From contig OZ038530.1 in the NCBI GenBank assembly GCA_964036665.1, forward strand, positions 20,172,001 through 20,236,000: a stretch of 64,000 bases of DNA, read 5' to 3'. Position 1 is the stretch's first letter. Every line of letters begins with the position of its first letter. Positions 1 to 10,397 of the stretch are shown here, in pieces. Source of the stretch: Gordius sp. MW1 (Eukaryota; Nematomorpha; Gordioida; Gordea; Gordiidae). The notes beneath the pieces are model-generated. The model saw nothing but the letters and a program-made list of their open reading frames with translations, searched no databases and was not told the DNA's origin. The position numbers and the translations under genes are program-made.

Positions 1-540
1 CTATTCGTAACCAATATTTATATATAAACAATCCAATGTCATCATTCTACATCATAGCCGGAAAATTTTAAAGAGTTGAAGTTTAAATGTTGTTATTATT
101 AATGGTCTGATGGGAATGATGAGGTGAATATTCAATGTTTTGGTATTTAACTCGTTTTCAGATTTTGCAGTGCAATATGATTTATAACGCTAAAATTTTT
201 AAAAGTGTTTTTAAACCTTGAAAACAATAGGCTAAAGTTGGGTGTTTTAACCATTAAACGAGCTATCATTAATTTAATAATTCAAGGTTTTTTAGATATT
301 ATATGTATTCATGAATGACTTAATATTATGAGAAATAAAGCAAAAATATCCCTAATGAGGATTTACATTATAGTACACTTCGACTCTATATTGTACTTTA
401 ATTATGAAGGTATGCTTTATAGGATATTAAATGCTATGCAATTTATGGACTCACTTTCCATTTTGTTTGTCACGCTGTTCGTGTCACGCACCGAATGTCT
501 TGTCTTGCACCGAATGTCGTCACGCTGTTTACTTTTTTAA
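1..540. other. AT-rich intergenic sequence, no gene seen
   Basis: No motif-bearing reading frame or clear repeat boundary is seen. A 70-residue open frame at 328-540 has no recognisable domain and runs into the start of the neighbouring repeat array. Confidence 0.5.
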
Positions 541-571
541 TAATTGCTATTATTCATTTAACTAGTTTTTG

Positions 572-582
572 GGTTCGAATCC
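572..582 (+). promoter_or_regulatory. Pol III B-box-like motif followed by a T run
   Basis: GGTTCGAATCC matches the internal RNA polymerase III B-box consensus exactly, and a run of eight T follows within a few bases, as a Pol III terminator would. Related copies lie at 954-964, 2243-2251 and 1896-1905. Whether it promotes transcription is unknown. Confidence 0.4.
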
Positions 583-953
583 CGGGTTTTTTTTGACTCT
601 TATGATTGTTCATGTTACTACCATTGATAATAAGAATTTTTGGCCGTCCGTTGGGTGCTGACCAATGAAAAAAATGACCATGGGCCAAAATGTGAATCCA
701 AGTTGTTTTTTTTCGACTATTATGATTGTTCCTGTTACTACCATTGCTATTATGACTTTTTGGCCGTCCGCTGGCTGCTGACCGATGGAAAAAACTGACC
801 ATTGGCCAAAATGTGAATTGAAATTATTTTTTTCGTTTTTTTTGGCTAACATTGACAATTACCCTATGCCCTCCCCTAGCAGAGCCTATGCCTCTACTGA
901 TATGGGTCCCTGTGCCCCCCCCCCCTACAAAAGCCTATGCCTCTCCTGATGTG

Positions 954-964
954 GGTTCGAATCC
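954..964 (+). promoter_or_regulatory. Pol III B-box-like motif followed by a T run
   Basis: GGTTCGAATCC sits after a repeated segment containing GCCTATGCCTCTCCTGATGT and is followed within 20 bp by a run of nine T. The same arrangement, slightly decayed, recurs near 2243 and 2518. This suggests a tRNA-derived SINE module amplified inside the array. Confidence 0.4.
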
Positions 965-1795
965 CGGAGAGGCCAAATTTTTTTTTATTTTTTTTGTTCA
1001 AATTAATATATTGTTCTTGTTAATATTGATAATAAGACTTTTTGGCCTTCCGTTAAAATGGAATCGTAATTATTTTTTTCATTTTTTTTGACTATTATGA
1101 TTGTTCTTGTTAATACCATTGATAATATAGCTTTTTGGCCGTCCGTTGGCTCCTGACCAATGGAAAAAAATGACCATTAGCCAAATTGTGAATCGAAAAC
1201 TTTTTTTTCGTTTTTTTTTGACTTTTATGAATTTATATCCACTTTTACCGTATCCTGGCTGCTAACCAATGAAAAAATGACCATTGGCTAAACTGTGAAA
1301 CGAAGCTTTTTTTTCGTTTTTTTGACTCTTTTTGTATAAATAATTAACTAATCATTTTGCATTTAATACCCCCCTATAGGCATTCTCGCCCCTTCCCACC
1401 TTTCTCGCCCATAAATTGCATAGCAAATATGCTACTTTTATACAGAGTATAGAAGAGTTCGCACTTCCCTTCCCCTCTTCCCTTCCCCCCTTCCCTTCCC
1501 CCCTTCCCTTCCCCCCTTCCCTTCCCCCCTCCCCCTTCCCACAAGGGCCGAAGGCCCGAGTTTTATTTAATAATAATAGATCCGTTATTCAGCTCAACAA
1601 AGTCGGAAATATATGGTAATTGAGCTTCCCTATTCTCGTGATGAAAGAGGCTATAGCAAGTCCTGTATGGGTCACCCTAAAGTAGACCATAGATTTATAA
1701 TTAACATAAGGATGTCACCGTTTTCTTTTCTCTATCTCTATGCACGTGGACGTGAGAGTAAATAATATATTATATAATATAGTGAAGTTATGTTT

Positions 1796-3116
1796 TAATT
1801 GCTATGCAATTTATGGGCTCGTTTTTGGTTGTCCGTCGTCCGTTGTCCGTTGTCCACCAAGTTATTGGCGCCAGCTTTGTGACCTGGATGTGTCGGGTTC
1901 AAGCCAGGGAGGGAACGAATTTTTTTTTAATTTATTTAAATTAAATTAATATTTTGTTCTTGTTAATACCATTGATAATATGAATTTTTGACCGTCCGAT
2001 GGCTACTGACCAATGAAAAAATGACCATTGGCCAAATAAATCGAAATTTTTAATTGCTATATGCAATTTATGGGTATTTTTTCGTCTTTGAATAGGTTAA
2101 CATTGATAATTACCCTATGCCCTTTCCTACAAGGGCCTACGCCTCTACTGATGTGGGTCCCTGCGCCCCTTACCAAAGCCTATGCCTTTACTGATATGGG
2201 TCCCTGTGCCCCTTACCAAACCCTATGCCTTTACTAATGTGTGTTCGAATCCCGGAGAGGGCAAAATTTTTATTTATTTTTTAAATTAAATTAATATATT
2301 GTTCTTGTTAATACCATTGATAATATGGCTTTTTGGTCGTCCGCTGGCTACTGACCAATGAAAAAATGACTATTGGCCAAAATGTGAATCGAAATTTTTT
2401 TTTCGTTTTTGGATTGGTTAACATTGATAATTACCCTATGCCCTCCCCTACAAGGGCCTATGCCTATACTGATACGGGTCCCTGTGCCCCTACCAAACCC
2501 TATGCCTTTACTAATGTGGGTTCGTATTCCGGAGAGGGCAAAATTTTTATTTATTTTTTAAATTAAATTAATATATTGTTCTTGTTAATACCCTTGATAA
2601 TATGACTTTTTAACCGTGCCCTGACTACTGACCAATGGAAAAAAATGACCATTGGCCAAATTGTGAATCGAAATTTTTTTCCGTTTTTTTTGAGTCTTAT
2701 GATTGTTCCTGTTAATACCATTGATAATATGACTTTTTACCCGTCCGCTGGCTGCTGACCAATGGAAAAAAATGACCATTGGCCAAAGTGAGCATCAAAA
2801 AAATTTTTTTCGTTTTTTTTGGCTATCATTGACTTATAGAGTATCTGTTGGTACTGATCAATGAAAAAAAATGACCATTGGCCAAATTGTGAATCGAAAT
2901 TTTTTTTCCGTTTTTTTTTGACTCTTATGATTGTTCCTGTTAATACCATTGATAATATGACTTTTTGGCCGTCCGCTGGCTGCTGACCAATGGAAAAAAA
3001 TGACCATTGGCCGAAGTGAGCATTAATAAATTTTTTCCCGTTTTTTTGGCTATCATTGACTTATAGAGTATTTGTTGGTACTGACCAATGGAAAAAAATG
3101 ACCATTGGCCAAATTT
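1796..3116 (+). mobile_element. Helentron-like non-autonomous element, copy B (3' end missing)
   Basis: It starts with TTAATTGCTATGCAATTTAT and continues into GGGCTCG and a GTCCGTCGTCCGTTGTCC microsatellite, as in the copy at 41961. Diverged tandem modules follow to about 3116, each with a CCAATGG / CCATTGG inverted pair. The family's CCCTTCC array and terminal GGGCC-GAA-GGCCC hairpin are absent, so this copy is 3'-truncated or recombined. An extra internal start-like segment lies near 2050. Confidence 0.5.
1863..1912 (+). repeat. tRNA-like (SINE head) segment
   Basis: TTGGCGCCAGC resembles an A box, and GGTTCAAGCC, about 32 bp downstream, matches the B box. A run of nine T follows near 1920. 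The spacing matches a tRNA-derived Pol III promoter. Cloverleaf folding is poor, so this is not proposed as a functional tRNA. Confidence 0.3.
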
Positions 3117-3129
3117 TATATATAACCTA

Positions 3130-4304
3130 AAAATTTATTATAGATGGTCTAACAGACAGCCAACTATGTGATATATTTTTAACCTTATAAATGCATATAT
3201 ATTTTTTTATTGGGTTAATATATTTCATTTAATTAGATTGTGATTTCATAGAAAACCTAAAAAGTAATAGTTAAAAAATATAGGTACTAGATTCTAATTT
3301 ACGATACAATATATTGATAGAAACTAACACAAAATTTGAAACCTCCTTCAAAGGTATAATCATAGCTCGTTCTTTCTAATTAAATTCAATCTTCTATTAA
3401 ACTATTAAAACACGAATTTTACTTTATAGATGGCGCGCGTAAGTTTATATAATTAGTAAAATTTTTCTACGTGTCATAGATATTACACCGCACGTGAATA
3501 AGTCAAAATGTATAATAGAATTTTTAATAACAATTTTAAAATAAAAATAATATATGCTAGAGATAACCCATCTTCGAAGTCTGTCAGGTAGTTAGCTTAT
3601 ATCATTATTAATTTTGCCTGTGTATATACTCCTTTTTGTTTTACTTGAATATTTTAGGAAGATCGAAAGGTATACTAAAAAACTTTATCCTAAAATAAAC
3701 ATACAAAATTTGCATAGTGGCTACAATGAATGGATATAGTAAATAATGATTGTCACAATTTTTAAAACATAAACAAAATATTTATTTGTAGTTAGAAAAT
3801 TATTGTTCATTATTTATAAATAACTATTCTAATCTAACTATTCAAAAAAATTTTTATAGCAATTGTCAAGTTGCCAAATAATTACCGTAAATTGATGCAT
3901 TTTTTTACTATCAATACGACTTATAAGATTTTAATATTTTTTAACCATTTCATTTTAACTTATAAGGTGCTGTAATCACGGCTAAAAAAAGGTGTAAGTA
4001 ATGTAAACAAAAATTTTAAAACTAAGCATGCTGAGTTAAATTCTTTAAATTTTTAATCCTTGAAAAATATTATAATTGATTAAAATGGTACACTAATAAA
4101 TTAATGTTTACAATATAATATTTTTGCACTTTAGTAACACCTGCCGAAGGTAGTGCTAACAATTTTAATGGGAATTAAAATTTTCATTATAAATCTATTT
4201 TATATAGGGGATAAATCAATCGATCAACTCGGACGTAACGATATGTTTTGATTTATACACCTAAGGCACTTTAAAATATTTAAAATTTGTGTATATTTAT
4301 TACA
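3130..4304. other. AT-rich intergenic sequence, no gene seen
   Basis: Low-complexity AT-rich DNA with many stops in all frames. I see no splice-linked exons, RNA gene or element boundary. Confidence 0.5.
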
Positions 4305-4795
4305 TCTTATATATAAAAATGAAACTATGTGTGTGTGTATGTATGTATGCCGCCACCAATTTTGGAAAACTACTAGACCGATTTGGCTCAAAATTTCACA
4401 GTTTATTCCCCACACTCCGGAGCGTGTTTTAAGATATGTTCCAGCCAAATCGGTCGAGTAGATTTTGAGATATTGGGTTTTATGCGTTTTGACGTTGTAT
4501 CGAACGTCAATCAAACGCCCTGCCCTCATCACGTACTGCTGCGTATCTTATCTATCTATCGTGTAGGTAGTCTGGTGATAAATGCAGTAGGCATGTGTTG
4601 CGGAAAATGAAAACTTTTTACGCACTATCAAAGCCATTTTTTGCTTCAATTATTATTATTATTATAGGACGGTCGTGTCCCCCCCCCCTGCGTGGCTAAA
4701 TAAATTAAAAAATCTAATTTTGTAATTTTTTGCACGTTAAACAAGGAGAAAAATGAAAATACTTTTAACAAAGTGCCAATAAATGTTGATATATC

Positions 4796-5388
4796 CATGG
4801 GCGTAGCTAGGTTTTGAATTAAAGGGGGGGGGGCAGTTTAAAAAAAAGGTCTTGACTACCCAACAATTTTCCTGAGAGCAAAAAAAGAAAAAGGTCTCGA
4901 CTATCCAAAAATTTTCATGCAACCGTAATTTAAATTTTATTTTACCAAAACAATTTTTTTTAAACAAATAGTAATATTAAAAAGAAAACGCTTTAAAATC
5001 TAATTGGATGACATTGATCCGTGTATGGAAATCGTGTTAGATTTGACGATTTCCATAGTGATCTTTTATTTTTGTGTAAATTCGCTAATAAGCATCTGTA
5101 TTAATTGGAGTTAAGTTCAAATAGGGGGGGGGGGGCAGCCGCCCCCCCTGCCCCCGCCTGCCTGGCTAATTAGGGAGGGGGTGGGGCAAAACATAATTTT
5201 TTTTTTAATTTTTAAGGGTTTTTGTATTGAAATCCTCGGCTGCCCCCCCCCCCCTTAATTTGCGAAACCAAATTTTTTTCAATGCAAAAACATTGAAAAA
5301 TTTAAAAAATTTATGTTTTGCCCCCCTCTAATTAAACTTTTAAACGTTTTGCCCCCCCCCCCTAATCCAAAACCTGGCTACGCCGATG
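4796..5388. mobile_element. hAT-like MITE (CATGGGCGTAG family) nested in the Helitron
   Basis: The left end CATGGGCGTAGCTAGGTTTT and the right end (reading inward AATCCAAAACCTGGCTACGCC on the + strand) are inverted repeats, with long G and C runs just inside. The shorter copies at 34285 and 39496 share these termini and have 8-bp duplications. No clean duplication is seen here, probably because the right flank was later rearranged. A fragment of an RLE LINE lies inside at about 4955-5070. Confidence 0.65.
4955..5070 (-). pseudogene. 5'-truncated fragment of the RLE-type LINE (C terminus and 3' UTR)
   Basis: Read on the minus strand, 5005-5068 encodes KITMEIVKSNTISIHGSM followed by a short divergent end and stop. 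That matches the last residues of the intact element at 52998-55808 almost perfectly. The following untranslated bases (AAACAAATA and an AAACGC segment) also resemble the intact element's 3' UTR. Everything upstream is missing, as expected of 5' truncation during target-primed reverse transcription. Confidence 0.75.
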
Positions 5389-5707
5389 ATTATAGGTAAA
5401 TTTGACTTAAAAAATTTGCTTCATGAAAATTTAAATTCGAACATTATTGAGGTAAAATTTTGTGTTTTTAACCACCCTTAAAGATATCAGTTATTTGTTA
5501 TTTTTCGTTAAATAACCTATATGCGTATCCGTATCCGCCTTTCGTTTATATATTATCATAAAGGCCAGGCGCGATATTTTTTTTGATTATAGGTAAATTT
5601 GACTTAAAAAAAATTTGCTTCATGAAAATTTGAATTCGAACATTATTGAGGTAAAATTTTGTGTTTTTAACCACCCTTAAAAATATCAATTATTTGTTAT
5701 TTTTCGT
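5387..5707 (+). repeat. Direct repeat of about 120 bp inside the Helitron
   Basis: GATTATAGGTAAATTTGACT begins both copies (5387 and 5584). They continue nearly identically through a CGAACATTATTGAGG segment to TTATTTTTCGTT. A unique spacer of about 75 bp separates them. Confidence 0.75.
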
Positions 5708-5821
5708 TTAGTTGAGTTTTTAAATTTTTTTTTGGTAGTTTTAAATTTTCTTATTTAAATTTTTTAATTTTTTTTTAAAATATTTTTAATATGGCAAAAC
5801 AACGTTTGCCGGGTCAGCTAG

Positions 5822-6190
5822 TATACATATAAAATTATAGTTGATTTTATGAAAGAAGATAAAAAAATTATTAATTTATTAAAACATTGCTATACTAATC
5901 CCACGAACCAAGAAGCAAAAATTTCGGAATTTAGTTATATAAGTATTTTGTAACATTTCCTTAATTAATAACTGAATAAAATATAAGTGAGTGGTGAACA
6001 ACCTGTCAACTTAACTTTAAATTCTAAAGATTTTAATAGTTTAATTAATTTATAGATCTTAATGCTACCCAATCAATAAGCAATTTACAAAGTAAGAATT
6101 ATTTAACTTAAATTCTATTCACAATTTTATGAATTTGAAATTAAATGTCATAAGTGTTTTTCATTGCTATTGATTATTAATTGATTATCG
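5822..6190. other. AT-rich intergenic sequence, no gene seen
   Basis: Very AT-rich unique DNA between the Helitron end and the LINE fragment. No supported feature. Confidence 0.5.
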
Positions 6191-6194
6191 ATTA

Positions 6195-7063
6195 TTGATC
6201 AAAAAACCAATAAATGCATCTCAAAAAGTCCGATATTTGGGAGTGGACCTTACTCCAGATACCTACGCCAAAGCGGATGCCGAATCGAAGCTCCGTCGGA
6301 CCATGGTCAAATTCTATTCATGCTCGGCGATTTGGCGCTCACGCCAACTGACGCTCCATACACGTTTGAGAATTTTCAAAGTCACGATCCTACCAGTCCT
6401 CCTATACGGCTGCGACTCTTGGTCGCTGAAGGCTCCTAGCCTAAAGAAACTGCAAGTTAGTCTTAATAAAATGCTACGTATCGTTTGCCGGATATTTTAT
6501 CCGATGAGAATAACCAATGAGGATCTATGGGTGCGCTGCAAAATCGCCCCAATCAAAAACATTCTACTCGCGAGAAAATGGGGTTTTTTGGCACATCAAG
6601 CGCGAAGGAAGGGAACCAACTATTGTCTATCTTCCCTGTTTTGGTGTCCACCCCAGCTAAAAGGCCGCAAATGCAACGGCAGCTGGCTTTACAAGGTGTT
6701 CCGTGAGGTCCAAGCACTGGGTCATGATTGGAATTCATTGCTACCCATCATGCAAGACAGGAAGCTTTGGAAAGACTTCTCTAATAACAAATTATTGCGG
6801 CTCCCCCATTAAGGATCTTCTCACGCATTATTCATTTACGACCTTACCATTAAAGGCTTTACATTACTTTCAAGTCAATAGGTATTACATATTTACATGT
6901 CATAATTACACTGCATGTTAACCATTTTTTACAGCATATTTACACACGTTATCACTAACGTGGCCTGATGCGCCATTTGGCGTTAGAAGGGGCTCAACCT
7001 TAGATTGCACTAACTAAGCTCTTGGGCGTCTTCGCGGCAAACTTACTTACTTACTTACATAAC
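6195..7063 (+). pseudogene. 5'-truncated non-LTR retrotransposon (reverse-transcriptase thumb/C-terminal region)
   Basis: An open frame (6195-6812, 205 codons) reads like the region after the catalytic YxDD box of endonuclease-type LINEs. It has VRYLGVDLTPD, then KFYSCSAIWRSRQL, RLRIFKVTILPVLLYGCDSW, LNKMLRIVCRIFYP and RITNEDLW. All catalytic RT motifs and the endonuclease are missing. The 3' UTR contains a GCGCCATTTGGCG dyad near 6970 and ends in four TTAC units (about 7043-7061), the kind of short tandem tail some LINEs use instead of poly(A). The frame is uninterrupted, which suggests a fairly recent copy. The clade cannot be fixed from this part alone. Confidence 0.8.
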
Positions 7064-8128
7064 ATACCTCCTTCTACTCACCCCCTCCCCCCGCCCTTCT
7101 CAATCAAACGTTATAGGCGATAGTAGCGCTTAGCTAGCTAGTATTCCTCAATTTGACCTTGGACGCGTGAGTGGCAAACATACACCACTACCCTGCCGCG
7201 ATCTCAGTAAAAGTCAACCTTAGTATTAATTGCTGTCATTTTAACACATATATTCTCAAAGATTTCCTCTTTTAATTATAATTACTATTTTAATTATTTA
7301 ACTAGTTTTTGGTATTTTTATTCATTTAAAGGGTTGCGAAATTTTTAGGAACAAATTGCACCAAATTTGAGTGAATAACGCATTAATTGTTAAAAAAATG
7401 TTAATTTTATCCCTCCTTAAATCATTATTGCCCCCCCCCCTTTAATTGCAATGGTGGCTACGCCTATGACTTATTATAATTAATATTGCAAAATTTTGGG
7501 TTAGTTATTTAATAACAATTTAAGATATTTGCCATATTTGACTGTTCGTTTATGCTGTAATTAATTAAAAATTAACAAAAAGTTCGGCTTTGTCCGTATA
7601 TCTATTTATTTATAAATCTTGAATATTGTATATTCACGAGGGGGGTGGGGTAAATGGAATTGGAAATTAATTATAGGGTAAATTGATTTTGGTAAATATT
7701 TTAATCCTAGGTTAGGTTAAATCGAATTTGCAAATGATAGAGGTCTCTAATTTTTATATTTTTATCAATCTTTAAAACATACTTAAGGGTTTGGTTTTAA
7801 TCTAAATTTATAATTAGTGTAGGGCAGGTAAATCTTTAGCCGTAAAAAATGACCAACAAGGCCTTTTGGGTGAATCATAATGATTTCAAAATTTTGTCAA
7901 ATCCCCCTGACAACTCTTTTTTTCCTTTTTATTATTCTGATGGCTTACTAAGATATTGACATATTTATTTTATATATGCATGAGCATAGGCCAAATATAA
8001 TGATTTTTACGAAAGTAATGTATATTCTTTACTAATTTTGGGAGTTTATATACCACATATATATGAGAGGCCTACTATATTTAAAGGGAAAAAGATTAAA
8101 TTAATAATTACCTCTTCCTACGTGTTCC
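7064..8128. other. Intergenic sequence with one MITE end
   Basis: No gene seen. A C run followed by GGTGGCTACGCCTATG at about 7430-7467 matches the right terminus of the CATGGGCGTAG hAT-like MITE family. Its left end is not recognisable, so this is probably a solo end. Confidence 0.45.
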
Positions 8129-8219
8129 TAAAAACTATTTTACCCCCTGCCACCCTGGGCACCTACGGGTAAAGTTTCGAGCGAATCGGGCGGGTAGTTT
8201 CAGAATTTAGCCCTTTTTT
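8129..8219 (-). repeat. Inverted fragment of the 5' region of Helitron family 2
   Basis: The reverse complement of this stretch matches the segment beginning TAAATTCTGAAACTACCGG and containing CGATTCG.GCGAAA at 8868, 9541 and 9690. It is an orphan fragment in opposite orientation. Confidence 0.6.
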
Positions 8220-8228
8220 AAAACTAAA

Positions 8229-8537
8229 AGGAATTTTTTTTTAATTTTTTTTAATTAAATTAATATTTTGTTCTTGTTAATACCATTTAACTGTCTGCTA
8301 ACCATTAGAAAATATCACCACTGGCCAAAGTGATGGAAAATTTGTATAAATAATTAATTAATCATTAGGCATTTAATACCCCCTATAGGCATTCTCGCCC
8401 CTTCCCACCTTTCTCGCCCATAAATTGCATAGCAAATATGATACATTTATACGGAGTATAGATGAGTCGTCCCCCCTCCCCTTCCCCTCCTTCCCTTCCC
8501 TTCTCCCCCTTCCCACGAGGGCCGAAGGCCCGAGTTT
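8229..8537 (+). mobile_element. Helentron-like element, 3' fragment (copy C)
   Basis: It starts inside one repeat module (TTCTTGTTAATACCATT, then a decayed CCAATGG-type dyad). It then carries the conserved right part: the CATTTAATACCCCC segment, ATAAATTGCATAGCAAATATG, the CCCTTCC array, and the GGGCC-GAA-GGCCC hairpin with GAGTTTT. The long tandem array is missing. Confidence 0.6.
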
Positions 8538-8809
8538 TCTTTTTCTCAGTCTATTTTACAAAATAAAATCGTGATTTGCTTGATTGAAATTGACCAATAA
8601 TTGCATACGCTACATCTCATTAAAATATTATTAATTTTGTAAATAGATAATTTCGTTTAAAATTTCTTTCATTGTGGTGTGTTTGATATGTTACTTTATG
8701 TTATATCGTCCCATTCGAGTTAACTAAAAAAAATCTTTTGTAAATTTGTGTGCGAAGAGGCATTATAGTAGTGAAATATCGTTTGTAGATGGAAGCAATG
8801 CTATAATAA

Positions 8810-10397
8810 TCTATCTATATATATAAAGTAAAGTGTATATATAAATATATGTAAGAGCTAAATTCTGAAACTACCGGTCCGATTCGCGCGAAAATTTACC
8901 CCTAGGTTCCCAGGGCGGCCAGGGGTAAAATAGCTTTTTTAGAATCCTAAAATTCCTTTTAGTTTTCGAGATATTGGGTTTTATGCGTTTTGACGTTCAA
9001 TAAAATGTCAATCAAACGCACCTCCTCGCGTTCGTTGAAAATTTGAATATACAGACAGTTCTGTAGTAAAAGTGTATCACTTATAGTAGTTTGTAAAACG
9101 TATCTTTTCTTAACGGTGACAACATAAAATTCATGAATTAAATTTCTTAAACGTCATCTTTTCTTAACGGTGACAATATAAAATTTATGAATTAAATTTC
9201 TTAAACGTCATCTTTTCTTAACGGTGACAAGACAACATAAAATTTATGAATTAAATTTCTTAAACGTCATCTTTTCTTAACGGTGACAACATAAAATTTA
9301 TGAATTAACCTGAAATAAATAAAATTATAGATTATTTGAGAAAATATATAGGTGAAGAAGATGAATTTTTCTCATTATCATTAAATGAGATATTTTAAAT
9401 GAGAAAGATGAAAGTATATATAATTTAAATGTAATATAAAATAGTCCAACGTTGATTATTCTGAGTAAATGCTATTTATATATAAATGTCATTATTTATC
9501 TATCATTAATTTTTATTAAATGAGATATTTAAATGAGAATAAATTCTGAAACTACCGGCCCGATTCGCGCGAAACTTTACCCGTAGGTTCTCAGGGCGGC
9601 CAGGTGTAAAATAGCTTTTTCAGATTGCTAAAATTCCTTTTAGTTTTAAAAATATCGGACATTTCTCGGCCTTTTGGTTTTAAAAAAGGGCTAAATTCTG
9701 AAACTTCAGATCCGATTCGAGCGAAAATTTAGCCGTAGATGCCCAGATAGGCCAGGGGTAAAATAGCTTTTTCAGATTCCTAAAATACCTTTTTGTTTTA
9801 AAAATATCTGACATTTCCCGTCCAGTTTCATTTATAGCAGCATATACAATAATGACGTCATACATACAAAGCTGAAGTTTTCTCGAATTAGATATTTAAA
9901 AGTATAATAAAAATGTTACAGTATACGGTTAAAATTATTGGGGTTTAACAGACTATTTAAATTAAATAAATAAAATTTAAATTATGCAGTTTTTGTCATT
10001 ATTATCACGTGGTCGATCATAGAAGCATATTTTTAATAATTATCCATCATTCAATTAATTTATTTATTATATTAAAGAAAATTGTATTTCAAATAAATCA
10101 GCTAACTAGAAAAATAAAATAATGGTATTATTGTATAATAAGTAACAGCATTAATAAGCAATTTTTTCAAAAACATTTAATTTTAGTCGGATTTGATGAC
10201 TAAAACAGAATTTTCATTTGCTTTGTCTTATTATATAAATATATACTAAAAATAGTGCGTTCATAAAATCATTCGGACCTTTCACATTATAAATTATTTC
10301 ATATATGACCCCATTTTAGATAAGTATTATTAATAGCTTATACTTAATTAACCACTTAAGGACTGAGCCAAAGCAACGCTTGGCCGGGCAAAGCTAG
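8810..10397 (+). mobile_element. Helitron, second non-autonomous family
   Basis: The 3' end has the hairpin GCCAA-AGCAACGC-TTGGC followed by CGGGCAAAGCTAG and then T. The 5' end is TCTATCTATATATATAAAG after an A; an alternative TC lies 4 bp further in. Internal copies of TAAATTCTGAAACTACCGG (8868, 9541, 9690) and a minisatellite at 9097-9308 fill the element. The terminal logic matches the other Helitrons, but the sequence is a different family. No Rep/helicase frame is present. Confidence 0.75.
9097..9308 (+). repeat. Minisatellite, about 54-bp unit, four copies
   Basis: Units begin AACGTCATCTTTTCTTAACG and start at 9097, 9150, 9204 and 9263. The third unit carries a 5-bp GACAA duplication, and the last is cut short at GAATTAACC. 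Confidence 0.9.

Larger units (their letters stand above)
541..1564 (+). mobile_element. Helentron-like non-autonomous element, copy A
   Basis: The left part resembles the family start (TAATTGCTAT, then TTAACTAG). The middle holds diverged tandem modules of about 120-180 bp, each with GGCCGTCCG, CTGACCAATG and ATGACCATTGGCC. The right part has ATAAATTGCATAGCAAATATG, a CCCTTCC pyrimidine array (about 1464-1545), and a hairpin GGGCC-GAA-GGCCC followed by GAGTTTT. The same right end recurs near 8340-8537 and 43540-43741, which makes this a family boundary. A microsatellite core, a 3' hairpin and T-rich flanks recall Helentron/HINE (DINE-1-like) elements. That class assignment is inference, and no transposase is encoded. 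Confidence 0.5.
4305..5821 (+). mobile_element. Helitron, non-autonomous, with nested insertions
   Basis: The 5' end is TCTTATATATAAAAATGAAA, preceded by A. The 3' end is a hairpin GGCAAA-ACAACG-TTTGCC followed by GGGTCAGCTAG and then T. Helitrons insert between A and T, start with TC and end in CTRR about 10 nt after a hairpin, and all of these are met. The first about 200 bp and last about 30 bp match the 340-bp copies at 52459 and 63438. The extra length comes from a nested TIR element (4796-5388) and a duplicated segment (5387-5507 and 5584-5707). No Rep/helicase is encoded. Confidence 0.85.

Noticed and set aside
572-590. Functional tRNA gene
   Set aside because: Only the B-box region is tRNA-like; no acceptor or anticodon stem can be formed.
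554-2949. Open frames of 70-82 codons on the minus strand in the left arrays
   Set aside because: Same repeat modules as at 42656-43320; no start context, domain or splice signals.
4224-4610. Open frames at the left end of the Helitron (also 52479-52778 and 63440-63673)
   Set aside because: They recur only because the Helitron 5' region is conserved between copies; no protein features.
9097-9308. CRISPR-like array
   Set aside because: Units are contiguous without unique spacers, the host is eukaryotic, and the array lies inside a Helitron; it is a minisatellite.
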